The position numbers and the translations under genes were made by a program. DNA of 35,746 bases from an uncultured Bilophila sp. GTDB taxonomy: Bacteria > Desulfobacterota > Desulfovibrionia > Desulfovibrionales > Desulfovibrionaceae. Below, piece after piece: positions 1-8,014 of the stretch. A model generated the notes under the pieces. It was not told where the DNA came from. It worked only from the letters and a program-made list of their open reading frames with translations, and searched no databases. The stretch is taken from assembly GCA_910585945.1 (NCBI GenBank), contig CAJUHZ010000024.1, forward strand, positions 1-35,746. Direction: 5' to 3'. Each line of letters begins with the position of its first letter. Positions within the stretch are counted from its first letter, which is position 1.

Positions 1-260
1 GCCCCCGGCGGGGCGTGGGGCAGCGCCCCACAGGGCAACCTCCATTTTCAAAATGTCCCACTACCCCCGGCCGCCCCGCCTTCACCTTTGCGGCGTGTTC
101 TGGTATACCTGCCGCGGCGCGTCCGTAGCGGTTCCGGACGGCTTCGCCGGACGGTTTCCGCGTCAGCCACGCCGGCATGGGCATGACCTCCGGAGGATCG
201 GGGGATTTTCGAATTGCCCGCTCCAATCGCCAACCCCAGGGACCAGAATCAGGATATCCG
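1..260. other. Upstream region of the sugar-nucleotide operon
   Basis: No coding sequence is convincing here. A perfect short hairpin (GTGGGGC at 15-21, loop AGC, GCCCCAC at 25-31) lies at the left edge and may belong to the end of a gene outside the window; it has no T-run, so it is not a clear terminator. A possible but weak sigma-70 type promoter (TTCACC at about 89, TATACC at about 112, 17 apart) lies upstream of rfbF. Confidence 0.3.
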
Positions 261-1028
261 ATGAACGTCATCATCCTTTGCGGCGGCAAAGGCACGCGAC
301 TGCGCGAAGAAACAGAATTCAAGCCGAAACCGATGGTCGAGATCGGCGGACGTCCGATCCTCTGGCACATCATGGCCGGGTACGCGCGCTACGGCTGCAA
401 GGACTTCCTTTTGCCGCTCGGCTACAAGGGCGAGATCATCAAACAGTATTTTCACGATTACCGGATGCGCAATGCGGACTTTACCGTGGATCTCGGCACG
501 GGCGCGCTGACGCACCACCCCCTGCCCAATGTCACCGACTGGCGGGTGACCCTGTGCGACACAGGGGCGGAAACCCTCAAGGGCGCGCGGATCAAGCGTG
601 TGGCCCGGCATATCGACGGCGACCGCTTCATGGTCACCTACGGCGACGGCGTTTCCGACATCAATATTGACCGGCTTCTCGCCTTTCACAAGGCTTCGGG
701 AAAAATCGGCACGTTCACCGGCGTGCGGATGCCCTCGCGTTTTGGCGCGGTACGCACGGACGAACAGGGCAACATCTTGTCCTGGCAGGAAAAACCCGTG
801 CTTGATGAATACATCAACTGCGGATTCTTTGTCTTCAAACGCGAATTTCTCGACTACCTCGACGAAGACGAATCCTGCGATCTGGAAAAGGAACCGCTCG
901 AACGCCTGGCCGCCGAAGGAGAACTCTCCATGTATCGGCACAACGGCTTCTGGCAGTGCATGGATACCCTGCGCGACGCGCAACTGCTCAATTCCCTCTG
1001 GGACAAAGGACAGGCCCCCTGGGCCTGA
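261..1028 (+). CDS. rfbF: Glucose-1-phosphate cytidylyltransferase
   Basis: This protein makes CDP-glucose from CTP and glucose 1-phosphate, the first step of the CDP-sugar branch used for O-antigen and related surface glycans. It is cytoplasmic. The 255-residue product has the nucleotidyltransferase start (LCGGKGTRLREET, then KPKPMVEIGGRPILWHIM) and the RfbF-type middle and end (GDGVSDINID, CGFFVFKREFLDY, GFWQCMDTLRD); the length matches the family (about 257 residues). The ATG at 261 is preferred over the frame opening at 177 because it begins exactly at the conserved MNVIIL strand and has AGGAT five bases upstream. The neighbouring CDP-glucose 4,6-dehydratase gene starts 33 bases downstream, so the two form the usual rfbF-rfbG pair. 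Confidence 0.95.
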   Translation: MNVIILCGGKGTRLREETEFKPKPMVEIGGRPILWHIMAGYARYGCKDFLLPLGYKGEIIKQYFHDYRMRNADFTVDLGTGALTHHPLPNVTDWRVTLCDTGAETLKGARIKRVARHIDGDRFMVTYGDGVSDINIDRLLAFHKASGKIGTFTGVRMPSRFGAVRTDEQGNILSWQEKPVLDEYINCGFFVFKREFLDYLDEDESCDLEKEPLERLAAEGELSMYRHNGFWQCMDTLRDAQLLNSLWDKGQAPWA

Positions 1029-1061
1029 TCCGTATCCGCGCCGCGGCGCAAGCGAGGTTTC

Positions 1062-2219
1062 ATGTTCGGACACGTCTACACGGGCCGGCGGGTTTTCGTC
1101 ACCGGCCATACAGGGTTCAAGGGCAGTTGGCTCACCGCCTGGCTGCTCCGCCTGGGAGCGGAAGTCGCCGGATTTTCCGACGGCGTGCCGACCACGCCTT
1201 CCCATTACGATGTGCTGGGACTGGCCGACTCCATCCTTGATCGGCGCGGCGACGTGCGGGATCGGGCGGGGCTGGGCAAGGCCATGCGCGACTTCCGGCC
1301 CGAGATCGTCTTTCACCTGGCCGCGCAGCCCCTGGTGCGCGCCGCCTACGCGGACCCGGCAGCCACCATCGAAACCAACGCCCTTGGCACGCTGAACCTG
1401 CTGGAAGCCGTGCGCGCCACGCCGTCGGTGCAGGCTGTCGTGTGCATCACCAGCGACAAGGCCTACCGCAATGACGAGCAGGTCTGGGGCTACCGGGAAA
1501 ACGATCACCTCGGCGGGGCGGATCCGTACAGCGCTTCCAAGGGGTGCGCGGAAATCATCGCGCATTCCTATTTCGCCTCCTTTTTCGATACGGGGCCGCG
1601 TTGCGCCACCACGCGCGCCGGCAACGTCATCGGCGGGGGCGACTGGGCGGCGGATCGCATTGTGCCCGACTGCGCGCGCGCCTGGTTCGCGGGCGAGGCG
1701 GCGGAGATCCGCAGCCCCGCCGCAACAAGGCCGTGGCAGCATGTGCTGGAACCGCTCTCGGGCTATCTGCTGCTGGGCGCGCGCCTCTTCGCCTCCCCGG
1801 CCGAAGACGGCGAGGCGGGCCGGCGCGGCTTCTTCGCCAGTTTTCCGCTTGCGGGCGAAGCGTTCAACTTCGGCCCGTCCGCCGACGCCGCCCAAACCGT
1901 GGCCGACGTGACGCGGGCATTGCAGGAAGCCTGGCCGGGCTTCGCCACCCGCATGAATCCGGCAGCCGCGTGCGGCATGAAGGAATCAACCCTGCTCAAA
2001 CTCTGCTGCGACAAGGCCCTGGCCTATCTGAACTGGCGGGCCACGCTTGATTTTGACCTCACCATGCGCTTCACCGCCGCGTGGTACGCCGCGTACCGGC
2101 AGAGTACCGCCGGAGAAAACATCGACATGGCCGCCTTCACGCAACGGCAGATTGACGCGTACTGTCAGCTCGCCCGCCGGGCGGGGCAGGAATGGAGTTC
2201 CGATGCGATCCGCTATTGA
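1062..2219 (+). CDS. rfbG: CDP-glucose 4,6-dehydratase
   Basis: Converts CDP-glucose to CDP-4-keto-6-deoxyglucose, an NAD-dependent SDR reaction in the cytoplasm. The 385-residue protein carries the Rossmann motif TGHTGFKG at residues 14-21, which is the form typical of this dehydratase, and the catalytic pair in DPYSASKGCAE (Tyr156, Lys160). The HLAAQPLVRAAY segment and the C-terminal substrate domain are also typical. The start at 1062 has GAGG five bases upstream. The end overlaps the next gene by 17 bases, which indicates an operon with translational coupling. Its product feeds the downstream epimerase-like and aminotransferase proteins; which final sugar is made cannot be read from the sequence. 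Confidence 0.95.
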   Translation: MFGHVYTGRRVFVTGHTGFKGSWLTAWLLRLGAEVAGFSDGVPTTPSHYDVLGLADSILDRRGDVRDRAGLGKAMRDFRPEIVFHLAAQPLVRAAYADPAATIETNALGTLNLLEAVRATPSVQAVVCITSDKAYRNDEQVWGYRENDHLGGADPYSASKGCAEIIAHSYFASFFDTGPRCATTRAGNVIGGGDWAADRIVPDCARAWFAGEAAEIRSPAATRPWQHVLEPLSGYLLLGARLFASPAEDGEAGRRGFFASFPLAGEAFNFGPSADAAQTVADVTRALQEAWPGFATRMNPAAACGMKESTLLKLCCDKALAYLNWRATLDFDLTMRFTAAWYAAYRQSTAGENIDMAAFTQRQIDAYCQLARRAGQEWSSDAIRY

Positions 2220-2661
2220 CGGCGTGACCCTGCACGATCTCAGGATCATCCCCACGCCGGGCGGGCCGGTGCTGCACATGGCGCGCCCGGTTCCGCCGTT
2301 TTCCGTTTCACCGGCAGGCTCACCGGGGCTGAACATCGGAGAGGTCTATTTTTCCGAAACCGATCCGGGCCGCGTCAAGGCGTGGAAATGCCATGTGCGC
2401 CAGACGCAGCGCTTTGCCGTGCCGTGCGGCCGGTTGAAGATCGTGCTGTACGACGACAGGGAGGATGCCCGGGGCCGGCTGGAAGAATACGTCCTTGGCC
2501 GGCCGGACGCCTACCGGCTCTTGTGCATCCCGCCGCGCGTGTGGTATGGCTTCGCCGCGCTTGGGGATACACCTGCCCTGCTGTGCAACTGCCCCGATCT
2601 GCCGCACGATCCGGCCGAAGCCCTGCGGCGGGATATCAGCGAGATCCCCTACCGCTGGTAA
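2203..2661 (+). CDS. RmlC-like cupin, dTDP-4-dehydrorhamnose 3,5-epimerase family
   Basis: A 152-residue single-domain cupin related to RmlC, the 3,5-epimerase of dTDP-4-keto sugars. Visible family marks are the VKAWKCHVRQTQRFAVPCG segment, the following beta strands (LKIVLYDD) and the RLLCIPPRVWYGFAAL strand near the C-terminus. Classical RmlC is about 180 residues and has a RGLHxQ motif; this shorter WKCH form is the divergent version often found in polysaccharide clusters, so the exact reaction (3- or 5-epimerisation, or isomerisation) is open. Lying between CDP-glucose dehydratase and an aminotransferase, it most likely acts on CDP-4-keto-6-deoxyglucose. The ATG at 2203 has GGAG five bases upstream and overlaps the rfbG end; longer starts would lie wholly inside rfbG. 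Confidence 0.75.
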   Translation: MRSAIDGVTLHDLRIIPTPGGPVLHMARPVPPFSVSPAGSPGLNIGEVYFSETDPGRVKAWKCHVRQTQRFAVPCGRLKIVLYDDREDARGRLEEYVLGRPDAYRLLCIPPRVWYGFAALGDTPALLCNCPDLPHDPAEALRRDISEIPYRW

Positions 2662-2776
2662 GCCCGGTTTTTCGCCGCCAAACGGCAACACTGCGGAGTG
2701 CCGGAGCTTCTTCGGATGTAGACGCCGCCGGTTGGCTGTCCGGAAGAATTTCATGGTTGTGAAGATGGAGAATGCA

Positions 2777-3958
2777 ATGGCCATGCGACTTTCCCGTTCC
2801 ATTGTGGGAGAGGCCGAGGCTGATGCCGTCCGCCGTGTGATCCGCGAAGACGGCTATCTCGGCATGGGGTCCGAAGTGCAGCGCTTCGAGCGCGATCTCG
2901 CAACCTACCTTGGCGTGGCGGAAGATCACGTCATCACGACAAATTCCGGCACAGCCGCCCTGCATCTGGCGGTTCAGGCCATACTGGATTGTGTCCCGCC
3001 CGTTTCGGACGGGCAGGCTGAAATTCTTGTCCCCTCCCTCACCTTTGTGGCCTCATTCCAGGCGATCGGCGCGGGAGGGGGAACGCCCGTGCCCTGTGAA
3101 ATCCGGCCCGACACAGGAACCATCGATCTCGAAGACGCGGCCCGGCGGCTCACTCCGCGCACGCGCGCGATCATGCCGGTGCATTACGCCAGCAATCCGG
3201 CGGATCTCGATGCCGTGTACGCCTTTGCCGCCGCGCACGGTCTGCGCGTCATTGAAGACGCGGCGCACGCCTTCGGCTGCCGCTGGAAGGGCCGCCGCAT
3301 CGGTTCGTTCGGGGACGTGATCTGCTTCAGCTTTGACGGGATCAAGAACATCACCTGCGGCGAGGGCGGCTGCATCGTCACGGCCGACGCGGCCGTGGCC
3401 GCGCTGTGTCGGGACGCGCGCCTGCTCTCCGTAAAAAACGACAGCGAAAAACGCTTCGCCGGATCGCGCAGTTGGGATTTTGACGTGGATCGCCAGGGCT
3501 GGCGCTACCACATGAGCAATATCATGGCCGCTATCGGGAGAACGCAGCTCGCGCGCCTGGACGGGGAATTCGCCCCGGCCCGCCGCGCGCTCGCCGCCCG
3601 GTACAGGGAACGCCTGAAAGACCTTGCCGGCGTGCGGCCGCTCACACCCGCGCCGGAAGCCGAAATCATCCCCCACATCTTCCCCGTGCGCATCGCCAAC
3701 GGCCTGCGCCAGGCCGTGGCGGACGCGCTGGCGGCGCGCGGCATCCCCACCGGCCGACACTACAAGCCGAACCACCTCCTCAGCCTGTACGGCGGCGGCC
3801 GCCTTTCCCTGCCCGTAACCGAACAGTTCTTTGCGGAGATCCTGACGCTTCCCCTGCACCCCGGCCTCACGTCAGAGGATGTGGACGCGGTGTGCGACAG
3901 CATCGCCGGCGTTGTGGAGAAAGGACGGACACACTGCACGCGGAGTTTTTCGGCATGA
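2777..3958 (+). CDS. DegT/DnrJ/EryC1/StrS-family sugar aminotransferase
   Basis: A PLP enzyme of 393 residues expected to aminate a nucleotide-linked keto sugar in the cytoplasm. Family marks are NSGTAALHLA (cofactor phosphate binding), EDAAHAFG (the Asp that pairs with the PLP ring), and FDGIKNITCGEGG, where Lys190 should form the Schiff base. The lysine matters: the 3-dehydrase RfbH, which usually follows rfbF and rfbG in dideoxyhexose clusters, has histidine there, so this is an aminotransferase and not RfbH. Two starts are plausible: ATG 2777 with GGAG six bases upstream, and ATG 2753 with GGAAGA five bases upstream; I chose the one nearer the conserved N-terminus. The likely product is a CDP-linked amino-deoxy sugar, which is inference. 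Confidence 0.88.
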   Translation: MAMRLSRSIVGEAEADAVRRVIREDGYLGMGSEVQRFERDLATYLGVAEDHVITTNSGTAALHLAVQAILDCVPPVSDGQAEILVPSLTFVASFQAIGAGGGTPVPCEIRPDTGTIDLEDAARRLTPRTRAIMPVHYASNPADLDAVYAFAAAHGLRVIEDAAHAFGCRWKGRRIGSFGDVICFSFDGIKNITCGEGGCIVTADAAVAALCRDARLLSVKNDSEKRFAGSRSWDFDVDRQGWRYHMSNIMAAIGRTQLARLDGEFAPARRALAARYRERLKDLAGVRPLTPAPEAEIIPHIFPVRIANGLRQAVADALAARGIPTGRHYKPNHLLSLYGGGRLSLPVTEQFFAEILTLPLHPGLTSEDVDAVCDSIAGVVEKGRTHCTRSFSA

Positions 3959-4167
3959 GGAGCAAACTTTTCGTATGCCCTGATCGTCCTCGAATGCAGC
4001 CAGGCACAATCCGGCGCAATCTGTCGATTTCTGCATCCGCGTGTGCGGCGGACGTCCGTTCCGGAGACGTTTGGGGAAGCAACGCCACATTGATTCCGCC
4101 AGAGAGAGAGAGAGAGAGAGAGAGAGACTTCCTGCAACTGTAGCGTTTTCAACCGGAGAACAGAAGC
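3959..4167. other. Intergenic spacer with dinucleotide repeat before the MBOAT gene
   Basis: Only short unsupported frames occur here. One of them runs from 3892 to a TAG at 4141-4143 in the same frame as the MBOAT gene, so a change in repeat number cannot fuse an upstream peptide to the MBOAT protein through that frame. The region ends with GGAG at 4155-4158, nine bases before the MBOAT start. A TTGATT at 4090-4095 is a possible -35 element directly upstream of the repeat. Confidence 0.4.
4101..4127 (+). repeat. Simple sequence repeat, (AG)13 plus A
   Basis: Thirteen uninterrupted AG units followed by an A lie 41 to 67 bases upstream of the MBOAT start codon. Long pure dinucleotide runs are rare in GC-rich bacterial DNA and are prone to slipped-strand change during replication. 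Because the tract is outside the reading frame, length changes would act on promoter spacing, mRNA leader structure or regulator binding. Such tracts upstream of surface-structure genes are the hallmark of phase-variable loci in other bacteria; here that role is inferred. Confidence 0.9.
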
Positions 4168-5592
4168 ATGATCTTCAGTTCTCCGGAATTCGTCCTTCTC
4201 TTTCTGCCTGCTGTGGCGCTGCTCTATTACGCGCTGCTCAAATCAAGCCATAAATGTCTTGTCGCGCCGTTTCTCTTCGCGGCTTCACTTGTGTACTACG
4301 CCTGGTGGCGACCGCAGAACCTCTGGGTCATTCTGGCCTCCATCACGGTCAACTACCTCCTGGGCCAGGCCATCGCCCATAGCGAAACCCGACGCAAACC
4401 GCTTTTCATTCTGGGGCTGACAGTCAATCTGGGGGCGCTCGGCTGGTACAAGTACACCGATTTCGCCCTGAGCACGATCAATGCCCTGCTGCACAGCGAC
4501 TTCCCCATGCGGGAAATCATCCTGCCCATCGGGATCAGCTTTTTCACATTCCAGCAAATCGCCTACCTTTCGGATATCTATACGAGGAAGCACGATCCCC
4601 TGCATGAAGGGTTTATGGATTACTGCTGCTTCGTCTGTTTCTTCCCGCAGCTTGTGGCCGGCCCCATCGTGCACCATCAGGAGATGATGCCCCAGTTTCA
4701 TGACAGCCGAAACCATCGGGTGAATTGGGAAAACATTTTCAATGGTCTGGTGCTGTTCAGCATCGGTCTGGCCAAAAAAATCCTCATCGCGGATCAGCTT
4801 TCACCTGTCGTCGGGCAGTGTTTCGACACAAACACCCCCCTCTCTTTTCTCGAAGCCTCTTTCGGCAGCATCTGCTATACATTGCAGCTCTATTTCGATT
4901 TTTCAGCCTACAGCGACATGGCCATCGGCGGCGCGCTCTTCTTCAATATCCATTTGCCGCAAAACTTCAATTCTCCCTACAAGTCCGCCAGCATTCAGGA
5001 ATTCTGGCGACGCTGGCACATCACTCTTTCCCGCTGGCTGCGGGATTACCTCTATATTCCGCTTGGCGGGAACAAGCGCGGTGCATGGCGGACCCTGAGC
5101 AATCTGGGGATCACCTTCCTGCTTGGGGGCCTCTGGCATGGGGCGGCGTGGACTTTTGTGCTCTGGGGCGCGCTGCACGGGGCGGCCCTGGCCGTGCACC
5201 GGCTCTGGCATAAAGCGGGGCTGAAACTGCCCACACTTCTCGGCTGGCTGGCAACCTTCGCTTTCGTCAATCTGGCCTGGGTTGTCTTCCGCGCTCCCAG
5301 CATGGAACGCCTGAAAGCATTCGCAAAGGGCTTCCTTGGCGGGAACGGATTCATGTTGCGACGCGAGTTTCGAGAAAGCGTCATCAACGCATCGCAACTC
5401 TCCTCTTTCAGCTGTATTGCTGTCTTTGTACTTTGCTGCCTCTGCCTTGCTCTGCTGTTCCCAAATAGCGAGGCTATGCTCCATTGGTCTCCACGGAAAA
5501 GGCTCTGGCTAGCCGTTATTTTATCCATATTTGGGCTTTTAGTTATGCTTCTTCCCCAGTCTCACCCGGAATTTATCTATAGCAAATTTTAA
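4168..5592 (+). CDS. MBOAT-family O-acyltransferase (AlgI-like)
   Basis: A 474-residue polytopic inner-membrane protein of the membrane-bound O-acyltransferase family. The N-terminal part has several hydrophobic segments (FVLLFLPAVALLYYALL, LWVILASITVNYLLG). The AlgI/DltB-type motifs are clear: LPIGISFFTFQQIAYLSD, FPQLVAGPIVHH, YFDFSAYSDMAIG, FWRRWHITLSRWLRDYLYIPLGG with His284, and GGLWHGAAW with the presumed catalytic His324. Such proteins move acyl groups across the membrane and modify polysaccharides together with an SGNH-like periplasmic partner, and the next gene looks like that partner. GGAG lies nine bases before the start. Base composition is ordinary until about 5490 and then shifts to AT-rich toward the 3' end. 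Confidence 0.93.
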   Translation: MIFSSPEFVLLFLPAVALLYYALLKSSHKCLVAPFLFAASLVYYAWWRPQNLWVILASITVNYLLGQAIAHSETRRKPLFILGLTVNLGALGWYKYTDFALSTINALLHSDFPMREIILPIGISFFTFQQIAYLSDIYTRKHDPLHEGFMDYCCFVCFFPQLVAGPIVHHQEMMPQFHDSRNHRVNWENIFNGLVLFSIGLAKKILIADQLSPVVGQCFDTNTPLSFLEASFGSICYTLQLYFDFSAYSDMAIGGALFFNIHLPQNFNSPYKSASIQEFWRRWHITLSRWLRDYLYIPLGGNKRGAWRTLSNLGITFLLGGLWHGAAWTFVLWGALHGAALAVHRLWHKAGLKLPTLLGWLATFAFVNLAWVVFRAPSMERLKAFAKGFLGGNGFMLRREFRESVINASQLSSFSCIAVFVLCCLCLALLFPNSEAMLHWSPRKRLWLAVILSIFGLLVMLLPQSHPEFIYSKF

Positions 5593-5609
5593 ATAATAGA
5601 AGAACTACT

Positions 5610-6773
5610 ATGTGTGATACTTCATATAAAGCATATGTTAAAAAATATTTTATATGTATATTATTATTTATATATATTCCTATATTTATTTTTATAATCA
5701 CATTTTATACTATTGATCCCTTGCAGATCTTTCATAAGTCGTGGTTTCAAAAGGACATGTTCTCCAGGGATATGCGTGAACAGGCAGCCGGAATCATCAA
5801 TAATTTTGATTTTGACTCCATCATTCTCGGTACTTCAATGCTACAAAATACATCAGCCAAGGAAGCATCCGAAAAAATTGGCGGAACATTTTTCAATATC
5901 TCCATGAGTGGAAGCGATTTTTGGGAGCGTTCTTTTGTTTTGAAAAAAGCCTTGCAAAAAGAATTAAAAAATGTCCTTTATTCCCTTGATGATTATTATA
6001 TTTCTTGCCAAATGGGATATACATTACATCCAGTAGAGCATTGGATATTCCTTTATGACAATAATCTATTTAATGATTTTAAACGATATGCTACAATTAC
6101 TAATATTAAAAAACTTTTTAAAAAAAATAGAGGATTAAAAAAAGAGGATATTGACCTCCCAACTGCATGGTGCACTGCCCCTATTGCTACTTTACTCTTT
6201 GGTGGTCTTGCAAATTGGATTGCTAAAAAAGATAATCCTGCAATTAAAGACTTCCTAAGTCACCTACCTACAAATACTCAAAAATCTCAACAATCTATAC
6301 GAAAATATACTCATAATTTTATTAAAGAACAAAATGCAAAAGAATATGTGCAAAAATATCTTGTTGATATCATTATACAACATCCTAATACAAACTTTTA
6401 TCTCATCTTTCCTCCCTATTTCAGATACCATTATGCCGTTTTACGACGTAACTCACCAGAAGACTTCTTTTTACACCAGTCTATTATTACCTATCTTGTT
6501 AATCTAACAAAAGATATCCCGAATATGCACATCTATGGTTTTGAAGATCAGGCTTTTCTTGATGATATTGCGAATTATATGGATACATTACATTATCATC
6601 ATAAATTCAACAGCTTCTTTCTGGATGCAATACGCACGGGACAACACGAGCTGACGCCCCAAACGCTCAAAAAATATCTGGAAGACTGCGAACAGAAGGC
6701 GTGGGACTTCGACATTCCGAAGCTGAATGCCGAAGCGCAACGCCTCTTGCAGGCTGAAGAAAAACGGCCCTGA
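5610..6773 (+). CDS. SGNH/AlgX-like acyltransferase partner, AT-rich
   Basis: A 387-residue protein with one N-terminal membrane segment (residues about 13-34) and a large domain expected in the periplasm. The segment FDSIILGTSMLQNT has a GTS at 74-76 in the position of the SGNH-family serine, followed by FFNISMSGSDFW and SLDDYYIS; MDTLHYHHKFN holds a DxxH (Asp325, His328) in the usual late position. These are the features of AlgJ/AlgX/DltD-like proteins that work beside an MBOAT enzyme, so I infer transfer of an acyl group to a surface glycan. I do not recognise a named subfamily. The gene is very AT-rich and uses A/T-ending codons from its start to about 6600, then returns to GC-rich DNA, which indicates transfer from elsewhere. 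AGAAGAA at 5598-5604 is the probable ribosome binding site. Confidence 0.72.
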   Translation: MCDTSYKAYVKKYFICILLFIYIPIFIFIITFYTIDPLQIFHKSWFQKDMFSRDMREQAAGIINNFDFDSIILGTSMLQNTSAKEASEKIGGTFFNISMSGSDFWERSFVLKKALQKELKNVLYSLDDYYISCQMGYTLHPVEHWIFLYDNNLFNDFKRYATITNIKKLFKKNRGLKKEDIDLPTAWCTAPIATLLFGGLANWIAKKDNPAIKDFLSHLPTNTQKSQQSIRKYTHNFIKEQNAKEYVQKYLVDIIIQHPNTNFYLIFPPYFRYHYAVLRRNSPEDFFLHQSIITYLVNLTKDIPNMHIYGFEDQAFLDDIANYMDTLHYHHKFNSFFLDAIRTGQHELTPQTLKKYLEDCEQKAWDFDIPKLNAEAQRLLQAEEKRP

Positions 6774-6775
6774 AG

Positions 6776-6817
6776 ACGAAAATACGTTTCATTTCGCAGT
6801 ATTTTCGTATCGTTTTT
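6776..6817 (+). terminator. Terminator of the polysaccharide operon
   Basis: ACGAAAATAC (6776-6785) pairs with GTATTTTCGT (6799-6808), followed by a T-rich stretch (CGTTTTTG at about 6811-6818). It begins three bases after the stop codon of the SGNH-like gene. Confidence 0.75.
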
Positions 6818-6821
6818 GAAA

Positions 6822-6850
6822 CGAAAACCCGCATTCCGATGAGATGCGGG
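6822..6850 (-). terminator. Terminator of the esterase pseudogene
   Basis: Read on the minus strand, CCCGCAT (6850-6844) pairs with ATGCGGG (6834-6828) around a nine-base loop and is followed by TTTTCG. It sits between convergent genes and just downstream of the minus-strand esterase stop at 6878. Confidence 0.6.
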
Positions 6851-6877
6851 AGCAGTTCGCCATAAAACGGGACAGCG

Positions 6878-7907
6878 CTATTGCAGATTCCGGCTGAAAA
6901 AACGTCCGAGTTCGGTGAAATGAAAGCGGGTTTCCGGAGCATTCGGAACCATGTGGTAGTGCGCGTGCGACATTCCTTCAAACACGATAAGATCGGCGGG
7001 GACGCCAGCTTCCCGCAATTTCAGGTGCATGCGCGCCGTATTGCTGAGGAAGAGATCCCGCGTCCCTGTGGTGAGCAGCGTGGGCGGGAAGCCGCTGACG
7101 TCGCCGTATACGGGGGAGAGCATGGGGTCTTTCAGATCGTGCTCGCCGGCGTACAGCCGCGCGGCATCGCCCAGCCAGCCGTCATAACTGACCAGAATAT
7201 TGTCCACATATTCGTTGGTGAAGTACGAATCGCCGGTTTTGCTCAAATCCGCCCAGGGCGTTCCCGCCGCAAGCGCCGCCGGAAGCGGCAGGCCCTCCGC
7301 CTTGGCGCGCAGCCCCAGAATCAGGGTCATGCCGCCGCCCGTGGACGTGCCGAAAACCCCAATCTTCTCCGCCGGCGTGGTCTTGAGCAGTTCCCGATAG
7401 ACGGTCATGGCGTCGTCGACAGCCGCCGGATAGGGGAAATCGGGGGCCATGCGATAATCGGCGTAGACGACCGGAACTTGCCTATTCCAGCCATCAGAGT
7501 GGCTTCCAGAGTTCCGGACTCGCCCGGCCCGAGGACGTAGCCGCCTCCGTGCAGGTTCAGAAGGACACGATCCCGGTTGGCTTCCGGCAAATCTTTCGGG
7601 GTAAACGTGAATACGGGAACGCCGCCGAGTTCGCCCCGTGTGACGGAAACTCCCACTTGTTCCCGCAGATCCGCAAGCCTCTTCACCGCTCCTCTGGCAA
7701 AGCTTTCCACCCAGCTTTTCCACTCGCCGGCATTCGCGGGGTGGGTATTCCAGTACGGAGCAGGCCGCGCCCCAACAAGTTCCTGCAATTCCGGGCTAAT
7801 CGTCCTCGCGTCGGGAAGACCGGCCCCCGCGCTGCAACGGGGAAAACGGAGAAACAAGTCATCAATGCCGCAAGGACAATACATTTGCTCAAGTTCATGA
7901 AATTCAT
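6878..7907 (-). pseudogene. Secreted HSL-type alpha/beta hydrolase, two frameshifts
   Basis: The pieces of one esterase gene lie in different minus-strand frames. The start at 7907 has GGAG and opens a good signal peptide (MNFMNLSKCIVLAALMT...). The frame is lost in a G5 run (CCCCC at 7824-7828 on the plus strand), after which the mature N-terminus and the oxyanion motif NLHGGGYVLGPG continue in a second frame. At about 7475-7490 another single-base loss moves the rest into a third frame, where PVVYADYRMAPDFPYPAA, the nucleophile GTSTGGGM, the Asp region GTRDLFLSN and the His region GMSHAHYH follow intact to 6878. The restored protein would be about 340 residues, a family IV lipase/esterase exported to the periplasm. 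Both breaks look like one-base deletions; recent inactivation or sequencing error are both possible. Confidence 0.8.
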
Positions 7908-8014
7908 GACGCTCTCCTTTTTGCGCGTGTGGACAGAGAGTGAACCGACAATGAAGGATGCTCCTGCTCCAGACGCACCAATCGGCCCTGAACAGATGGG
8001 GACGGGGCGGACTG

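Noticed and set aside
249..1895. A 548-codon minus-strand frame across rfbF and rfbG
   Set aside because: It is a shadow of two well-supported genes, with no recognisable domain.
2777..3958. Assignment as RfbH (CDP-4-keto-6-deoxyglucose 3-dehydrase)
   Set aside because: RfbH has histidine at the PLP site and an iron-sulfur cysteine set; this protein has Lys190 in FDGIKNITCGEGG and no cysteine cluster.
3892..4143. An 83-codon frame that reads the AG repeat as alternating Arg and Glu
   Set aside because: It starts inside the aminotransferase gene, has no ribosome binding site, and has no similarity to a known protein. The repeat more likely acts in the leader.
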